Source: Nemopilema nomurai (Eukaryota > Cnidaria > Scyphozoa > Rhizostomeae > Rhizostomatidae). From it: a stretch of DNA of 64,000 nt. The notes beneath the pieces are model-generated. The model saw only the letters and a program-made list of their open reading frames with translations, searched no databases and was not told where the DNA came from. A program made the translations under genes and the position numbers. Location: the NCBI GenBank assembly GCA_003864495.1, contig ML133438.1, positions 927,340 through 991,339 on the forward strand, given 5' to 3'. Shown piece after piece: positions 10,799 to 24,800 of the stretch (positions are counted from its first letter, which is position 1; each line of letters starts with the position of its first letter).

Positions 10799-11110
10799 AT
10801 GGCAAGAAAAGACTCACTCTCACTAAATATGAAAAATCCTCAATCTACGAAGTATTTAAGTCTTTGCTGAACCCTGAAAAATGCCTTAGTCTGCCAAACT
10901 TTTCGGACAGGAAGATAATTGCACGTTTCCCTATTTCCAACAACATTTAGCAATAGAATTGGGAGGTTATCAAAACAGATTAGCAAGAGAAGAGAGAATT
11001 TGCAGAGATGTAAGAAAAAAGCAATTGAATATGAATTCCAGGCTTTATTAATTGGCCCAGCTTATGAAACTTTGAGAAAAAAATACATCAACAAACCTAC
11101 CGTTTCTTAG
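10799..11110 (+). pseudogene. Unassigned gene remnant, copy 1 (frameshifted start)
   Basis: It corresponds to 47450-47760, where the ATG frame is open for 84 codons (MARKRLTLTKYEKSS...). Here one G is missing from the AAGAAAGAG stretch just after the ATG, so the frame breaks at once. Later parts, including LGGYQNRLAREERI and, in another frame, ALLIGPAYETLRKKYIN, are still readable. It lies about 450 bp before the DUF6589-like remnant on the same strand and may be its N-terminal part, but I cannot show that. Confidence 0.35.
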
Positions 11111-11551
11111 AGTCAGAAATAAAGAAACTTTCATCCACATCATCTCGTCAGACTCAACTGAACAGCTTGAAAACCTTGCTTTTTCTGATATTAGCCTACA
11201 AAGTCAGAGATTGTAAATCCACACCGATGCTATTGGATGATTCATTTTTCTAGTTCATTGTTTTATTCTTATGAATATTTGTTGCGCTAAACTTTTTCTT
11301 GAAAAGAAAAAAAGGTACCAAATTTAAAAAAAGAGACCTCTGACATAGAAAATGATTCAAAACATACTGAGACACTGAGTAACCCTAACCAAAACGTAAG
11401 TTAAACTGCCAAGAAAATAACACACAAAAACTGACACACAAGAAACAGACGGTAATTTTTAGCAACAAAAAATTGGTAATGCTGGAGTTTTTTTGAAATC
11501 TCAAGTCTCAAAAATGAAAGAAAATTGTTTCCAAATGTCCAATTAAAATTT

Positions 11552-12145
11552 CCAAATTCTAATCCAGCTCGATTTAGAAAGCTTTGTAATGATGCAGGGG
11601 CAACAGCAACCTTTGGAAACGATAGTAGAAGCTATGTCAACTGACAGACAAACAGCTGGAAGAAAAAAATTGATTGAAAAAAGAGCTGTTTCAAATATAT
11701 ACAGCCTTGTTTACAGTCAGTCACATAGAGCTAACTGGTTTCAAGCGGCAATTGCCAGGACTCTAAGAGGCTTCGGGGCTACAAGTAAGGGCATGGAAAC
11801 TCTCCATAATATGGGTTTTACAGCACACCCACGCACAGTAATTAGCAAAAATGAAGGCATTGTTGCAAATCATAGCAAAACTGTGAACGATTCTTTTAAA
11901 AATGTAGCAGAAAAGGATCATTTAGTGCCAACTTTTATAGATGAATACCATAATATCCATGCTAATCGGCGTGCCACTTTTTTTTGCAACATCACAGCAC
12001 TCACATGGCAACACTTCTTTTGAAGTCATTCCCAAGTGTTGAAGCTATTAGCCATGCAGCCTTTCCAGTCAAAGATATAAAGTCATCAAACTGTGAGAAC
12101 TTTAAAAGTGTTATTCACTTCAAAGATATTCGAAGAACGAACTAG
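11552..12145 (+). pseudogene. DUF6589-like gene remnant, copy 1
   Basis: It is a clear relative of the gene at 57796-60069. Shared blocks include FR.LC..AGAT, QSHRANWFQAAIARTLRGFG (QSQQANWFQVATARTLKGLG there), ETLHNMGFTAHP, and IDEYHNIHANRR (IDDYHNIHSHHR there). Frameshifts lie near 11605 and in the T run near 11980, after which the HMATLLLK.FP block continues in another frame to a TAG at 12143. Only the N-terminal third of the family is present; the C-terminal part and RING are absent. Its function is unknown. Confidence 0.75.
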
Positions 12146-12950
12146 GCGTATTGAGCCCTTTATCTACAACATAGCCAACTAGAGAGGACCTATCACAAAA
12201 CGCACTAGCAATTTGTTCGATCATTCTTTAGCGGTTTTTGCTAACTCCGACACGTTTGAGTATTTTAACTAGCTAATTTAAATTCCGTCTTGATTATGTC
12301 AGAAATGAGAAAGTCCAACGATTTCCGTACTAGCAGCAGCTACTCAAAAGGCATCCACCAAGAAAGATTTCAAGTGAAAATTAATCGCTATGCCCTAAAA
12401 AGATGAGTTTCCTGGTAACTAGGTATAACACTTGCTTGTCGTCTTGAACTTGCCACCAATGTGTCGCAGAGACCAACTACCATATCGAGTGGACTTCGTA
12501 ATAATTAAAAGGCTTTCTAATTTGCGTAATAACGCCACGATGGAGATTCCCTTCCCTCGCATTGGTGCCTTGGATTTGGGCAGTCCCTCAAGTTCCGCAT
12601 CAGAGCGCAGTATTTTTGACGTAAAATTGATCGTGGAGGCAATATTTCTAGGTTTTCTTGTGGGCAAGTGTATAGAATGGACCTAGCTCCCACCCCCCCC
12701 CCCTCCCTTCCTCTGAGTGATAGCAAAAGTTCAAACTAAGATTTTAGGACTACTTTGAGTTACCTCAAAAGCAGAGGTAGTTATTTACTAAATTTAGTAA
12801 ACATTTTATATATTTATCTTTCGCTGATATTATTTAATGCATATTTTCGTGGTGACCCAATATTCCATGAGTGTGATTCCCTCCACAGCTAAATTTGTTT
12901 TCGAGCTAATGTAAACAAACCATGCAAGATTCGCGGGATCTGATTGGCTA
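12146..12950. other. No recognisable gene
   Basis: Overlapping short frames on both strands (12419-12726) show no known motif. There is a C run at about 12692-12701. A perfect 18-bp palindrome, TTTACTAAATTTAGTAAA, lies near 12784-12801. The same features occur in copy 2 near 49070-49600. Confidence 0.5.
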
Positions 12951-12956
12951 TCAAAT

Positions 12957-13603
12957 TTGGTAAACAAAGGATCTAATTTAACAATAACAAGTTCCGCTAT
13001 GCTTATGCTTCACGTGAAATTGCTTAGTTTTGTATATGAATGTGTAAATAAAATCTCTCCTTCTTGTTTTCACTCTTTCTTTAAGTTAGTTGAGTCTGTT
13101 CATCAATATGGTACTCGGCAAGTCATCAAAAATAATATTTTCCTAACCCAAAAAAATACCCTGCAATATGGTCTTAGGTCAGTGCGTTATTGTGGAGCTA
13201 AATACTGGAATGACACTCCTGTGGAAATAAAACAATCTCCATCTGTTAATAGTTTTCGTCAAAAAATCAAAGCTTTCCTATTTGAAACTAATTACTAAAT
13301 TCTGGAAAAGTGAATATCAAAAATGTCACCATCTGCCCATCAAGTAGTTTTGTCAACATCATAATGTCAATTAAAGAAATCAATTTTATATGAGATACTT
13401 TTATAATAGGGGGTGTTCTCTCCTCGATTAGTCTAACTACTGAGAGAGCTCCTCCTGTAAGTAATTCCTTCCATACAATCTATCTTGTGTCTATGTTTTG
13501 TATTGTTATATTGTATTAATTTCTTGTATTTTAGATGTATGCTTGTCTTGTTATTGATAAATTGTATGTAGTGGAATTTAAAAAAATGAAACTGAACTGA
13601 ACT
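12957..13603 (+). pseudogene. LINE ORF2 C-terminus and 3' end, copy 1
   Basis: The frame 12957-13298 ends in blocks typical of the C-terminal end of LINE reverse-transcriptase proteins: FVYECVNKISPSCF, HQYGTRQ, YGLRSVRYCGAKYWNDTPVE, and FRQKIKAFLFETNY before the TAA. A 3' UTR of about 300 bp follows, ending in repeated AACTGAACT near 13600. No poly-A tail is evident. It may belong to the same element as the ORF1/endonuclease remnants at 8.7-10 kb, with the middle replaced, or to a second LINE. Confidence 0.65.
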
Positions 13604-13881
13604 TATGTTGAAAGCCTCTGCGGTGGGGATGTGCACCTGTAGAAGACTGGATCGAGCGATCCATTGTCCTCGTTTTTGATTGACAGTTGCCTGCTCGCCA
13701 TTCGCCCGCCATTTCACTCGCGGGAACATTCAAACTGGGTGCAAAGTTCAAGTTGGCAGCAAGTTGAAGCTTGATTCACAAGCCCGAGAAAGCGTAGAAT
13801 CTAGCAAGTTGTGACAAGAACTGATTACAAAAGAATTGACGTTGAAGAATAGGAAAGATGTCAAGCAAGTACTTTTCATTT
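13604..13881 (+). promoter_or_regulatory. Possible promoter, 5' UTR and first exon, copy 1
   Basis: This is a less AT-rich island than its surroundings, containing GCCATTCGCCCGCCATTTC. It leads to an ATG at 13858 that opens eight codons (MSSKYFSF) followed by a GTGAGT donor-like site at 13882. A candidate acceptor is TTTTCAG near 15139, followed by a short open frame with VNFEKLLREAVTQLCMSDL, but the phases do not join without an extra base or exon. The gene is not recognised. Low support. Confidence 0.25.
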
Positions 13882-15854
13882 GTGAGTACAACTTTTTTAA
13901 GGATAGGCCTATGACTTTTTGTAGCACCGAGGCTTTCTATGATGGGGCTCTTACTCGAGTGCAAATCTTCTTGAATAGAACATGTCATCACAACACATAG
14001 CGTGATAATGCAGCTCAAAAGGTGAACAAATTTTCAAAAGGATAATTATTAACCGAACCCCTCTGTATTAATTAAATCATATCAATGGCTTTAAAACAAA
14101 ACAAAGATTAAGAAGGGACAGGTGCATTTAATTAGAGTAAGTAAAATACAAAGTGATATATATGTGTAAAATGAAATAAGCTGAGTTTAGCTTATGTTGT
14201 GGCATTTGAAATACTTAATTTTCGATGATATTGCTTTTCCTGTAAGTTTAGGCTTTAGAAGCTAACAATGTTTCCTTGTATGGGTCATTATTGACGAAAA
14301 GTTCACTACATGACCGTGTCATATTTAGAAAGCAGCTGTTGATAGAATTTCGTAGGCACTAACCAAAAGTTGCTTGTAAAAAGTCTTGTGCCCTCTGACT
14401 CCTTATAGTTATTTCAGTGTTTTGTAAGCGTTATTGTAGTTTTAAATAACATAGAATGCTTCCCTTCTCTTAATAAAATATTTCAAAAGTGACAAAAACC
14501 TACTTGGTCATATCAAGTAGAGCATCTTTCATATCAGCAATCGTAATTTTATACACTGCAATTTTTATAAGTATAGTCATTTTTGAAGTACACTAATCTT
14601 TCCTATGAAGCATGACAGCTAAACAATTGTTTGTTGTATTTCTTTTTGTATAAATTTGAATCTATCCCAAGAAACATGTTTGAATTTTGAACAGTTACTT
14701 CAACACCTCTTTGTCATTTTCAGCTTTATCATTTTCAAATATTGAATAAGATTCTAATAATTATTGATTAAAAATCCAGGCTAGAGATGGCTTGATTAAT
14801 TTGTAGCAAATGACTTTTTCACCCATCTACCAATAATTTTTGCTTGTAATTCTTGATTTAGCATTCCTGCACTGTTTTGATTTTTTAACTTCAATCAAAT
14901 GAATTTACTTGGATTCTTGTTGTAAAAGCAGTTGTAAATTTCAACCCTTTCCTTTCCAATTTTTCAAACGTCAGTTTTCCTGCTGTCATTGTAGTTGTTA
15001 AACTAATGGATTTGTTTTGTTATAATGACACAAAAACAGCCATCTACTTGTTTTGTGCAATTTTTGGTGGAGATTACTGAAGCTCGACATACTCAAATTA
15101 TTTATTTGACCTGTACTAAATCTATTTGTCTTCTTTTCAGACCAAAGAGTAAATTTTGAGAAATTGTTAAGAGAAGCTGTAACACAGTTGTGCATGAGTG
15201 ATTTGAATATATCTCCACACTGATGGTTTGGCAAGCTTTATTTAGACGGGGTGAGTTGTTATTCTTTTCTATCATTCAATCTTCAGATGGGTGTCTTTTA
15301 AATGAACAATTGTATATGGATCTGGAACACTGACAGAAACCATCTGCATTCTATTGCTCCTAGTGTAGGGTCAGTTATTAGATTTGTTGTCAATTAGCTA
15401 TTATATAGTTTTCATTAGCTTTGTCAATCATCAGTTATTTGCTATAATTGAGTATTTCCTATAGTTACGAGAGTTATTTCAATAGTGGCCTTGGCGCTTT
15501 TAGGCTCCAATCTTGCACAAACACCAACATTCTTTTTCTTACAAACCAAAGTTACAGGCTGGAGGAGGATTTTGAGAGAGAATTATAAGCACTATCACAG
15601 TATCTGTCATCCATTACTTTTTATGCTTTTGCAAACAAAAGAGACACAAACTGCGACTTTGCTACATAAACATGTTTGATGACGGTAGCTTAATGGTGTT
15701 GTTTAACAGGTGGCTTAGCAAGCCCCATACACAAAAGTTCAATAAAAACATTATATTTGTTGTTACAGTCATATAATGTGTAGGTAGCCTCCGTCGATAG
15801 TAAAAGCTGTTATCTCTGAAATTTATTTGTGCTTAAGCAACGTTTTTTAAGTAA
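13882..15854. other. AT-rich sequence without recognisable genes
   Basis: Short frames only. Apart from the exon-like stretch at about 15140-15225, I see no conserved motif, RNA gene or TIR. Copy 2 carries an extra stretch of about 18 bp (near 51406) and lacks two bases near 15620. Confidence 0.5.
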
Positions 15855-18800
15855 AGATATAGATACTTGAAGCTAGATAGACAGTTGCTACTTACCAGCG
15901 TATAGTTATAGCTACTTAAGGGTACATATAGAGTAGCTACTTAAGGACATTTAGATATATACTTAAGGGTATATAGAGTAGCTACTTAAGGACATATAGA
16001 TATAGTACTTAAGGGTACATATAGAGTAGCTACTTAAGGACAATAGATATAGCTACTTAAGGGTATATAGAGTAGCTACTTAAGGACATATAGATATAGC
16101 TACTTAGGGTACATATAGAGTAGCTACTTAAGTAGATATAGTATAGCTACTTAAGGGTACATATAGAGTAGCTACTTAAGGATATATAGATATAGCTACT
16201 TAAGGGTACATATAGAGTAGCTACTTAAGGACATATAATATATTAAGGGTACATATAGAGTAGCTACTTAAGGATATATAGATATAGCTACTTAAGGGTA
16301 CATATAGAGTAGCTACTTAAGGACATAAGATATAGCTACTTAAGGGTACATATAGAGTAGCTACTTAAGGATATATAGATATAGCTACTTAAGGGTACAT
16401 ATAGAGTAGCTACTTAAGGACATATAGATATAGCTACTTAAGGGTACATATAGAGTAGCTACTTAAGGATATAAAGATATAGATACTTAAGGGTATATAG
16501 AGTAGCTACTTAAGGACATATAGATATAGCTACTTAAGGGTACATATAGAGTAGCTACTTAAGGAATATAGTATGCTACTTAAGGGTACATATAGAGTAG
16601 CTACTTAAGGATATAGATATAGCTACTTAAGGGTACATATAGAGTAGCTACTTAAGGACATATAGATATAGCTACTTAAGGGTACATATAGAGTAGCTAC
16701 TTAAGGACATATAGATATAGCTACTTAAGGGTACATATAGAGTAGCTACTTAAGGACATATAGATATAGCTACTTAAGGGTACATATAGAGTAGCTACTT
16801 AAGGATATATAGATATAGCTACTTAAGGGTACATATAGAGTAGCTACTTAAGGACATATAGATATAGCTACTTAAGGGTACATATAGAGTAGCTACTTAA
16901 GTAATATAGTATAGCTACTTAAGGGTACATATAGAGTAGCTACTTAAGGACATATAGATATAGCTACTTAAGGGTACATATAGAGTAGCTACTTAAGGAA
17001 TATAGATATAGCTACTTAAGGGTACATATAGAGTAGCTACTTAAGGTATATAATATAGCTACTTAAGGGTACATATAGAGTAGCTACTTAAGGACATATA
17101 GATATAGCTACTTAAGGGTACATATAGAGTAGCTACTTAAGGACATATAGATATAGCTACTTAAGGGTACATATAGAGTAGCTACTTAAGGATATAGATA
17201 TAGCTACTTAAGGGTACATATAGAGTAGCTACTTAAGGACATATAGATATAGCTACTTAAGGGTACATATAGAGTAGCTACTTAAGGATATATAGATATA
17301 GCTACTTAAGGGTACATATAGAGTAGCTACTTAAGGACATAAGATATAGATACTTAAGGGTACATATAGAGTAGCTACTTAAGGACATATAGATATAGCT
17401 ACTTAAGGGTACATATAGAGTAGCTACTTAAGGACATATAGATATAGCTACTTAAGGGTACATATAGAGTAGCTACTTAAGGACATATAGATATAGCTAC
17501 TTAAGGGTACATATAGAGTAGCTACTTAAGGACATATAGATATAGCTACTTAAGGGTACATATAGAGTAGCTACTTAAGGATATATAGATATAGCTACTT
17601 AAGGGTACATATAGAGTAGCTACTTAAGGACATATAGATATAGCTACTTAAGGGTACATATAGAGTAGCTACTTAAGGACATATAGATATAGCTACTTAA
17701 GGGTACATATAGAGTAGCTACTTAAGGACATATAGATATAGCTACTTAAGGGTACATATAGAGTAGCTACTTAAGGATATAGATATAGCTACTTAAGGGT
17801 ACATATAGAGTAGCTACTTAAGGACATATAGATATAGCTACTTAAGGGTACATATAGAGTAGCTACTTAAGGATATAGATATAGCTACTTAAGGGTACAT
17901 ATAGAGTAGCTACTTAAGGACATATAGATATAGCTACTTAAGGGTACATATAGAGTAGCTACTTAAGGATATAGATATAGCTACTTAAGGGTACATATAG
18001 AGTAGCTACTTAAGGACATATAGATATAGCTACTTAAGGGTACATATAGAGTAGCTACTTAAGGACATATAGATATAGCTACTTAAGGGTACATATAGAG
18101 TAGCTACTTAAGGATATAGATATAGCTACTTAAGGGTACATATAGAGTAGCTACTTAAGGAATATAGATATAGCTACTTAAGGGTACATATAGAGTAGCT
18201 ACTTAAGGACATATAGATATAGCTACTTAAGGGTACATATAGAGTAGCTACTTAAGGATATATAGATATAGCTACTTAAGGGTACATATAGAGTAGCTAC
18301 TTAAGGACATATAGATATAGCTACTTAAGGGTACATATAGAGTAGTTACTTAAGGATATATAGATATAGCTACTTAAGGGTACATATAGAGTAGCTACTT
18401 AAGTAGGTATAGATATAGCTACTTAAGGGTACATATAGAGTAGCTACTTAAGGACATATAGATATAGCTACTTAAGGGTACATATAGAGTAGCTACTTAA
18501 GGACATATAGATATAGCTACTTAAGGGTACATATAGAGTAGCTACTTAAGGATATAGATATAGCTACTTAAGGGTACATATAGAGTAGCTACTTAAGGAC
18601 ATAAGTATGCTACTTAAGGGATATAGAGTAGTACTTAAGGACATATAGATATAGCTACTTAAGGGTACATATAGAGTAGCTACTTAAGGATTAAGATATA
18701 GCTACTTAAGGGTACATAGAGTAGCTACTTAAGGACATATAGATATAGCTACTTAAGGGTACATATAGAGTAGCTACTTAAGTTTGTATAGGTATTGCTA

Positions 18801-21800
18801 CTTAAGGGTACATATAGAGTAGCTACTTAAGGATATATAGATATAGCTACTTAAGGGTACATATAGAGTAGCTACTTAAGGACATATAGATATAGCTACT
18901 TAAGGGTACATATAGAGTAGCTACTTAAGGACATATAGATATAGCTACTTAAGGGTACATATAGAGTAGCTACTTAAGGACATATAGATATAGCTACTTA
19001 AGGGTACATATAGAGTAGCTACTTAAGGACATATAGATATAGCTACTTAAGGGTACATATAGAGTAGCTACTTAAGGACATATAGATATAGCTACTTAAG
19101 GGTACATATAGAGTAGCTACTTAAGGATATATAGATATAGCTACTTAAGGGTACATATAGAGTAGCTACTTAAGGACATAAGATATAGACTTAAGGGTAC
19201 ATATAGAGTAGCTACTTAAGGATATATAGAATAGCTACTTAAGGGTACATATAGAGTAGCTACTTAAGGACATATAGATATAGCTACTTAAGGGTACATA
19301 TAGAGTAGCTACTTAAGGACATATAGATATAGCTACTTAAGGGTACATATAGAGTAGCTACTTAAGGATATAGATATAGCTACTTAAGGTACATATAGAG
19401 TAGCTACTTAAGTAGTATAGTTAGCTACTTAAGGGTACATATAGAGTAGCTACTTAAGGACATATAGATATAGCTACTTAAGGGTACATATAGAGTAGCT
19501 ACTTAAGGACATATAGATATAGCAACTTAAGGGTTGATAAAGAGTAGCTACTTAAGGATATATAGATATAGCTACTTAAGGGTACATATAGAGTAGCTAC
19601 TTAAGGACATATAGATATAGCTACTTAAGGGTACATATAGAGTAGCTACTTAAGGATATATAGATATAGCTACTTAAGGGTACATATAGAGTAGCTACTT
19701 AAGGACATATAGATATAGCTACTTAAGGGTACATATAGAGTAGCTACTTAAGGACATATAGATATAGCTACTTAAGGGTACATATAGAGTAGCTTCTTAA
19801 GGATATATAGATATAGCTACTTAAGGGTACATATAGAGTAGCTACTTAAGGACATAAGATATAGCTACTTAAGGGTACATATAGAGTAGCTACTTAAGGA
19901 CATATAGATATAGCTACTTAAGGGTACATATAGAGTAGCTACTTAAGGACATATAGATATAGCTACTTAAGGGTACATATAGAGTAGCTACTTAAGGATA
20001 TATAGATATAGCTACTTAAGGGTACATATAGAGTAGCTACTTAAGGACATAAATATAGATACTTAAGGGTACATATAGAGTAGCTACTTAAGGATATATC
20101 AATATAGCTACTTAAGGGTACATATAGAGTAGCTTCTTAAGGACATATAGATATAGCTACTTAGGGTACATATAGAGTAGCTACTTAAGGACATTTAGAT
20201 ATAGCTACTTAAGGGTACATATAGAGTAGCTACTTAAGGACATATAGATATAGCTACTTAAGGGTACATATAGAGTAGCTTACTTAAGGACATATAGATA
20301 TAGCTATTAAGGGTACATATAGAGTAGCTACTTAAGTAGGTATAGGTAGCTACTTAAGGGTACATATAGAGTAGCTACTTAAGGAATATAGATATAGCTA
20401 CTTAAGGGTACATATAGAGTAGCTACTTAAGACATATAGATATAGCTACTTAAGGGTACATATAGAGTAGTTACTTAAGGATATATAGATATAGCTACTT
20501 AAGGGTACATATAGAGTAGCTACTTAAGGACAAAAAGATATAGCTACTTAAGGGTACATATAGAGTAGCTACTTAAGGATATATAGATATAGCTACTTAA
20601 GGGTACATATAGAGTAGCTACTTAAGGTATAGATATAGCTACTTAAGGGTACATATAGAGTAGCTACTTAAGGACATATAGATATAGCTACTTAAGGGTA
20701 CATATAGAGTAGCTACTTAAGGACATATAGATATAGCTACTTAAGGGTACATAAAGAGTAGCTACTTAAGGATATATAGATAAAGCTACTTAAGGGTACA
20801 TATAGAGTAGCTACTTAAGGACATATAGATATAGCTACTTAAGGTACATATAGAGTAGTACTTAAGGATATATAGATATAGCTACTTAAGGGTACATATA
20901 GAGTAGCTACTTAAGGACATATAGATATAGCTACTTAAGGGTACATATAGAGTAGCTACTTAAGGACATATAGATATAGCACTTAAGGGTACATATAGAG
21001 TAGCTACTTAAGGACATACAGATATAGCTACTTAAGGGTACATATAGAGTAGCTACTTAAGGATATAGATATAGCTACTTAAGGGTACATATAGAGTAGC
21101 TACTTAAGGTATAGGTATTGATATACTTAAGGGTACATATAGAGTAGCTACTTAAGGACATATAGATATAGCTACTTAAGGGTACATATAGAGTAGCTAC
21201 TTAAGGACATATAGATATAGCTACTTAAGGGTACATATAGAGTAGCTACTTAAGGATATATAGATATAGCTACTTAAGGGTACATATAGAGTAGCTACTT
21301 AAGGACATATAGATATAGCTACTTAAGGGTACATATAGAGTAGCTACTTAAGGATATATAGATATAGCTACTTAAGGGTACATATAGAGTAGCTACTTAA
21401 GGTATAGATATAGCTACTTAAGGTACATATAGAGTAGCTACTTAAGGACATATAGATATAGCTACTTAAGGGTACATATAGAGTAGCTACTTAAGGACAT
21501 ATAGATATAGCTACTTAAGGGTACATATAGAGTAGCTACTTAAGGATATAGATATAGCTACTTAAGGGTACATATAGAGTAGCTACTTAAGGACATAATA
21601 TAGCTACTTAAGGGTATATAGAGTAGCTACTTAAGGACATATAGATATAGCTACTTAAGGGTACATATAGAGTAGCTACTTAAGGAATATAGATATAGCT
21701 ACCTTAAGGGTACATATAGAGTAGTTACTTAAGGATATAGATATAGCTACTTAAGGGTACATATAGAGTAGCTACTTAAGGATATATAAGATATGCTACT

Positions 21801-24800
21801 TAAGGGTACATATAGAGTAGCTACTAGGATATATAGATATAGCTTTAAGGGTACATATAGAGTAGCTACTTAAGGATATATAGATATAGCTACTTAAGGG
21901 TACATATAGAGTAGCTACTTAAGGACATATAGATATAGCTACTTAAGGGTACATATAGAGTAGCTACTTAAGGATATAGATATAGCTACTTAAGGGTACA
22001 TATAGAGTAGCTACTTAAGGACATATAGATATAGCTACTTAAGGGTATATAGAGTAGCTACTTAAGGATATATAATATAGCTACTTAAGGGTACATATAG
22101 AGTAGCTACTTAAGGACATATAGATATAGCTACTTAAGGGTACATATAGAGTAGCTACTTAAGGACATATAGATATAGCTACTTAAGGGTACATATAGAG
22201 TAGCTACTTAAGTATATAATATAGCTACTTAAGGGTACATATAGAGTAGCTACTTAAGGACATATAGATATAGCTACTTAAGGGTACAATAGAGTAGCTA
22301 CTTAAGGACATATAGATATAGCTACTTAAGGGTACATATAGAGTAGTTAAGATATAGATACTTAAGGGTACATATAGAGTAGCTACTTAAGTATATAGTA
22401 TAGCTACTTAAGGGTACATATAGAGTAGCTACTTAAGGACATATAGATATATACTTAAGGGTACATATAGAGTAGCTACTTAAGGACATATAGATATAGC
22501 TACTTAAGGGTATAGAGTAGCTACTTAAGTATATAGATATTACTTAAGGGTACATATAGAGTAGCTACTTAAGGACATATAGATATAGCTACTTAAGGGT
22601 ACATATAGAGTAGCTACTTAAGGACATATAGATATAGCTACTTAAGGGTACATATAGAGTAGCTACTTAAGGACATATAGATATAGCTACTTAAGGGTAC
22701 ATATAGAGTAGCTACTTAAGGACATATAGATATAGCTACTTAAGGGTACATATAGAGTAGCTACTTAAGGATATAGATATAGCTACTTAAGGGTACATAT
22801 AGAGTAGCTACTTAAGGACATATAGATATAGCTACTTAAGGGTACATATAGAGTAGCTACTTAAGGATATAGATATAGCTACTTAAGGGTACATATAGAG
22901 TAGCTACTTAAGGACATATAGATATAGCTATTAAGGGTACATATAGAGTAGCTACTTAAGGATATATATAGCTACTTAAGGGTACATATAGAGTAGCTAC
23001 TTAAGGATATAATATATACTTAAGGGTACATATAGAGTAGCTACTTAAGGATATATAGATATAGCTACTTAAGGGTACATATAGAGTAGCTACTTAAGGA
23101 ATATAGATATAGCTACTTAAGGGGTACATATAGAGTAGTACTTAAGGATATAGATATAGCTACTTAAGGGTACATATAGAGTAGCTACTTAAGGACATAC
23201 AGATATAGCTACTTAAGGGTATATAGAGTAGCTACTTAAGGATATAATATAGCTACTTAAGGGTACATATAGAGTAGCTACTTAAGGACATATAGATATA
23301 GCTACTTAAGGGTACATATAGAGTAGTACTTAAGGAAATAGATATAGCTACTTAAGGTACATATAGAGTAGTTACTTAAGGATATAGATATAGCTACTTA
23401 AGGGTACATATAGAGTAGCTACTTAAGGACTATAGATATAGCTACTTAAGGGTACATATAGAGTAGCTACTTAAGGACATATAGATAGAGAACCAAGACA
23501 TATAAAGTAGCTACTAAAGGACAATATGATGATAGATACTTAAGGGTTATAGAGTAGCTACTTAAGGATATATAGATTGCTACTTAAGGGTACATATAGA
23601 GTAGCTACTTAAGGACATATAGATATAGCTACTTAAGGGTACATATAGAGTAGCTACTTAAGGACATATAGATATAGCTACTTAAGGGTACATATAGAGT
23701 AGCTACTTAAGGACATATAGATATAGCTACTTAAGGGTACATATAGAGTAGCTACTTAAGGATATATAGATATAGCTACTTAAGGGTACATATAGAGTAG
23801 CTACTTAAGGACATATAGATATAGCTACTTAAGGGTACATATAGAGTAGCTACTTAAGGATATAGATATAGCTACTTAAGGGTACATATAGAGTAGCTAC
23901 TTAAGGACATATAGATATAGCTACTTAAGGGTACATATAGAGTAGCTACTTAAGTATATAGATATAGCTACTTAAGGGTACATATAGAGTAGCTATTTAA
24001 GGATATAGATATAGCTACTTAAGGGTACATATAGAGTAGCTACTTAAGGACATATAGATATAGCTACTTAAGGGTACATATAGAGTAGCTACTTAAGGAC
24101 ATATAGATATAGCTACTTAAGGGTACATATAGAGTAGCTACTTAAGGACATATAGATATAGCTACTTAAGGGTACATATAGAGTAGCTACTTAAGGACAT
24201 ATAGATATAGCTACTTAAGGGTACATATAGAGTAGCTACTTAAGGATATATATATAGCTACTTAAGGGTACATATAGAGTAGCTACTTAAGGATATAGAT
24301 ATAGCTACTTAAGGGTACATATAGAGTAGCTACTTAAGGATATAGATATAGCTACTTAAGGGTACATATAGAGTAGCTACTTAAGGATATATAGATATAG
24401 CTACTTAAGGGTACATATAGAGTAGCTACTTAAGGATATATATAGCTACTTAAGGGTACATATAGAGTAGCTACTTAAGGATATATAGATATAGCTACTT
24501 AAGGGTACATATAGAGTAGCTACTTAAGGACATATAGATATAGCTACTTAAGGGTACATATAGAGTAGCTACTTAAGGATATAGATATAGCTACTTAAGG
24601 GTACATATAGAGTAGCTACTTAAGGACATATAGATATAGCTACTTAAGGGTACATATAGAGTAGCTACTTAAGGATATATAGATATAGCTACTTAAGGGT
24701 ACATATAGAGTAGCTACTTAAGGACATATAGATATAGCTACTTAAGGGTACATATAGAGTAGCTACTTAAGGACATATAGATATAGCTACTTAAGGGTAC

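Larger units (their letters stand above)
7568..15854. repeat. 8.3-kb segmental duplication, copy 1, flanked by satellite on both sides
   Basis: It is nearly identical to 44747-52522. Both copies leave the satellite at the same base (...GATATAGCT then GGACACCATC) and re-enter it through the same degenerate repeats (GATATAGATACTTGAAG). The main difference is a 554-bp block (9972-10525) present only here. The shared satellite edges suggest that both copies arose by amplification of a satellite-segment-satellite block, not by two independent insertions. Confidence 0.93.

Noticed and set aside
12784..12801. TTTACTAAATTTAGTAAA palindrome as a transcription terminator or binding site
   Set aside because: A single A/T-rich palindrome in AT-rich DNA with no associated gene. 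Listed only as a local feature.
13433..13729. 98-codon - strand frame repeated in both segment copies
   Set aside because: It covers the LINE 3' end and the GC-richer island antisense, with no protein motif. Identity between copies reflects recent duplication.
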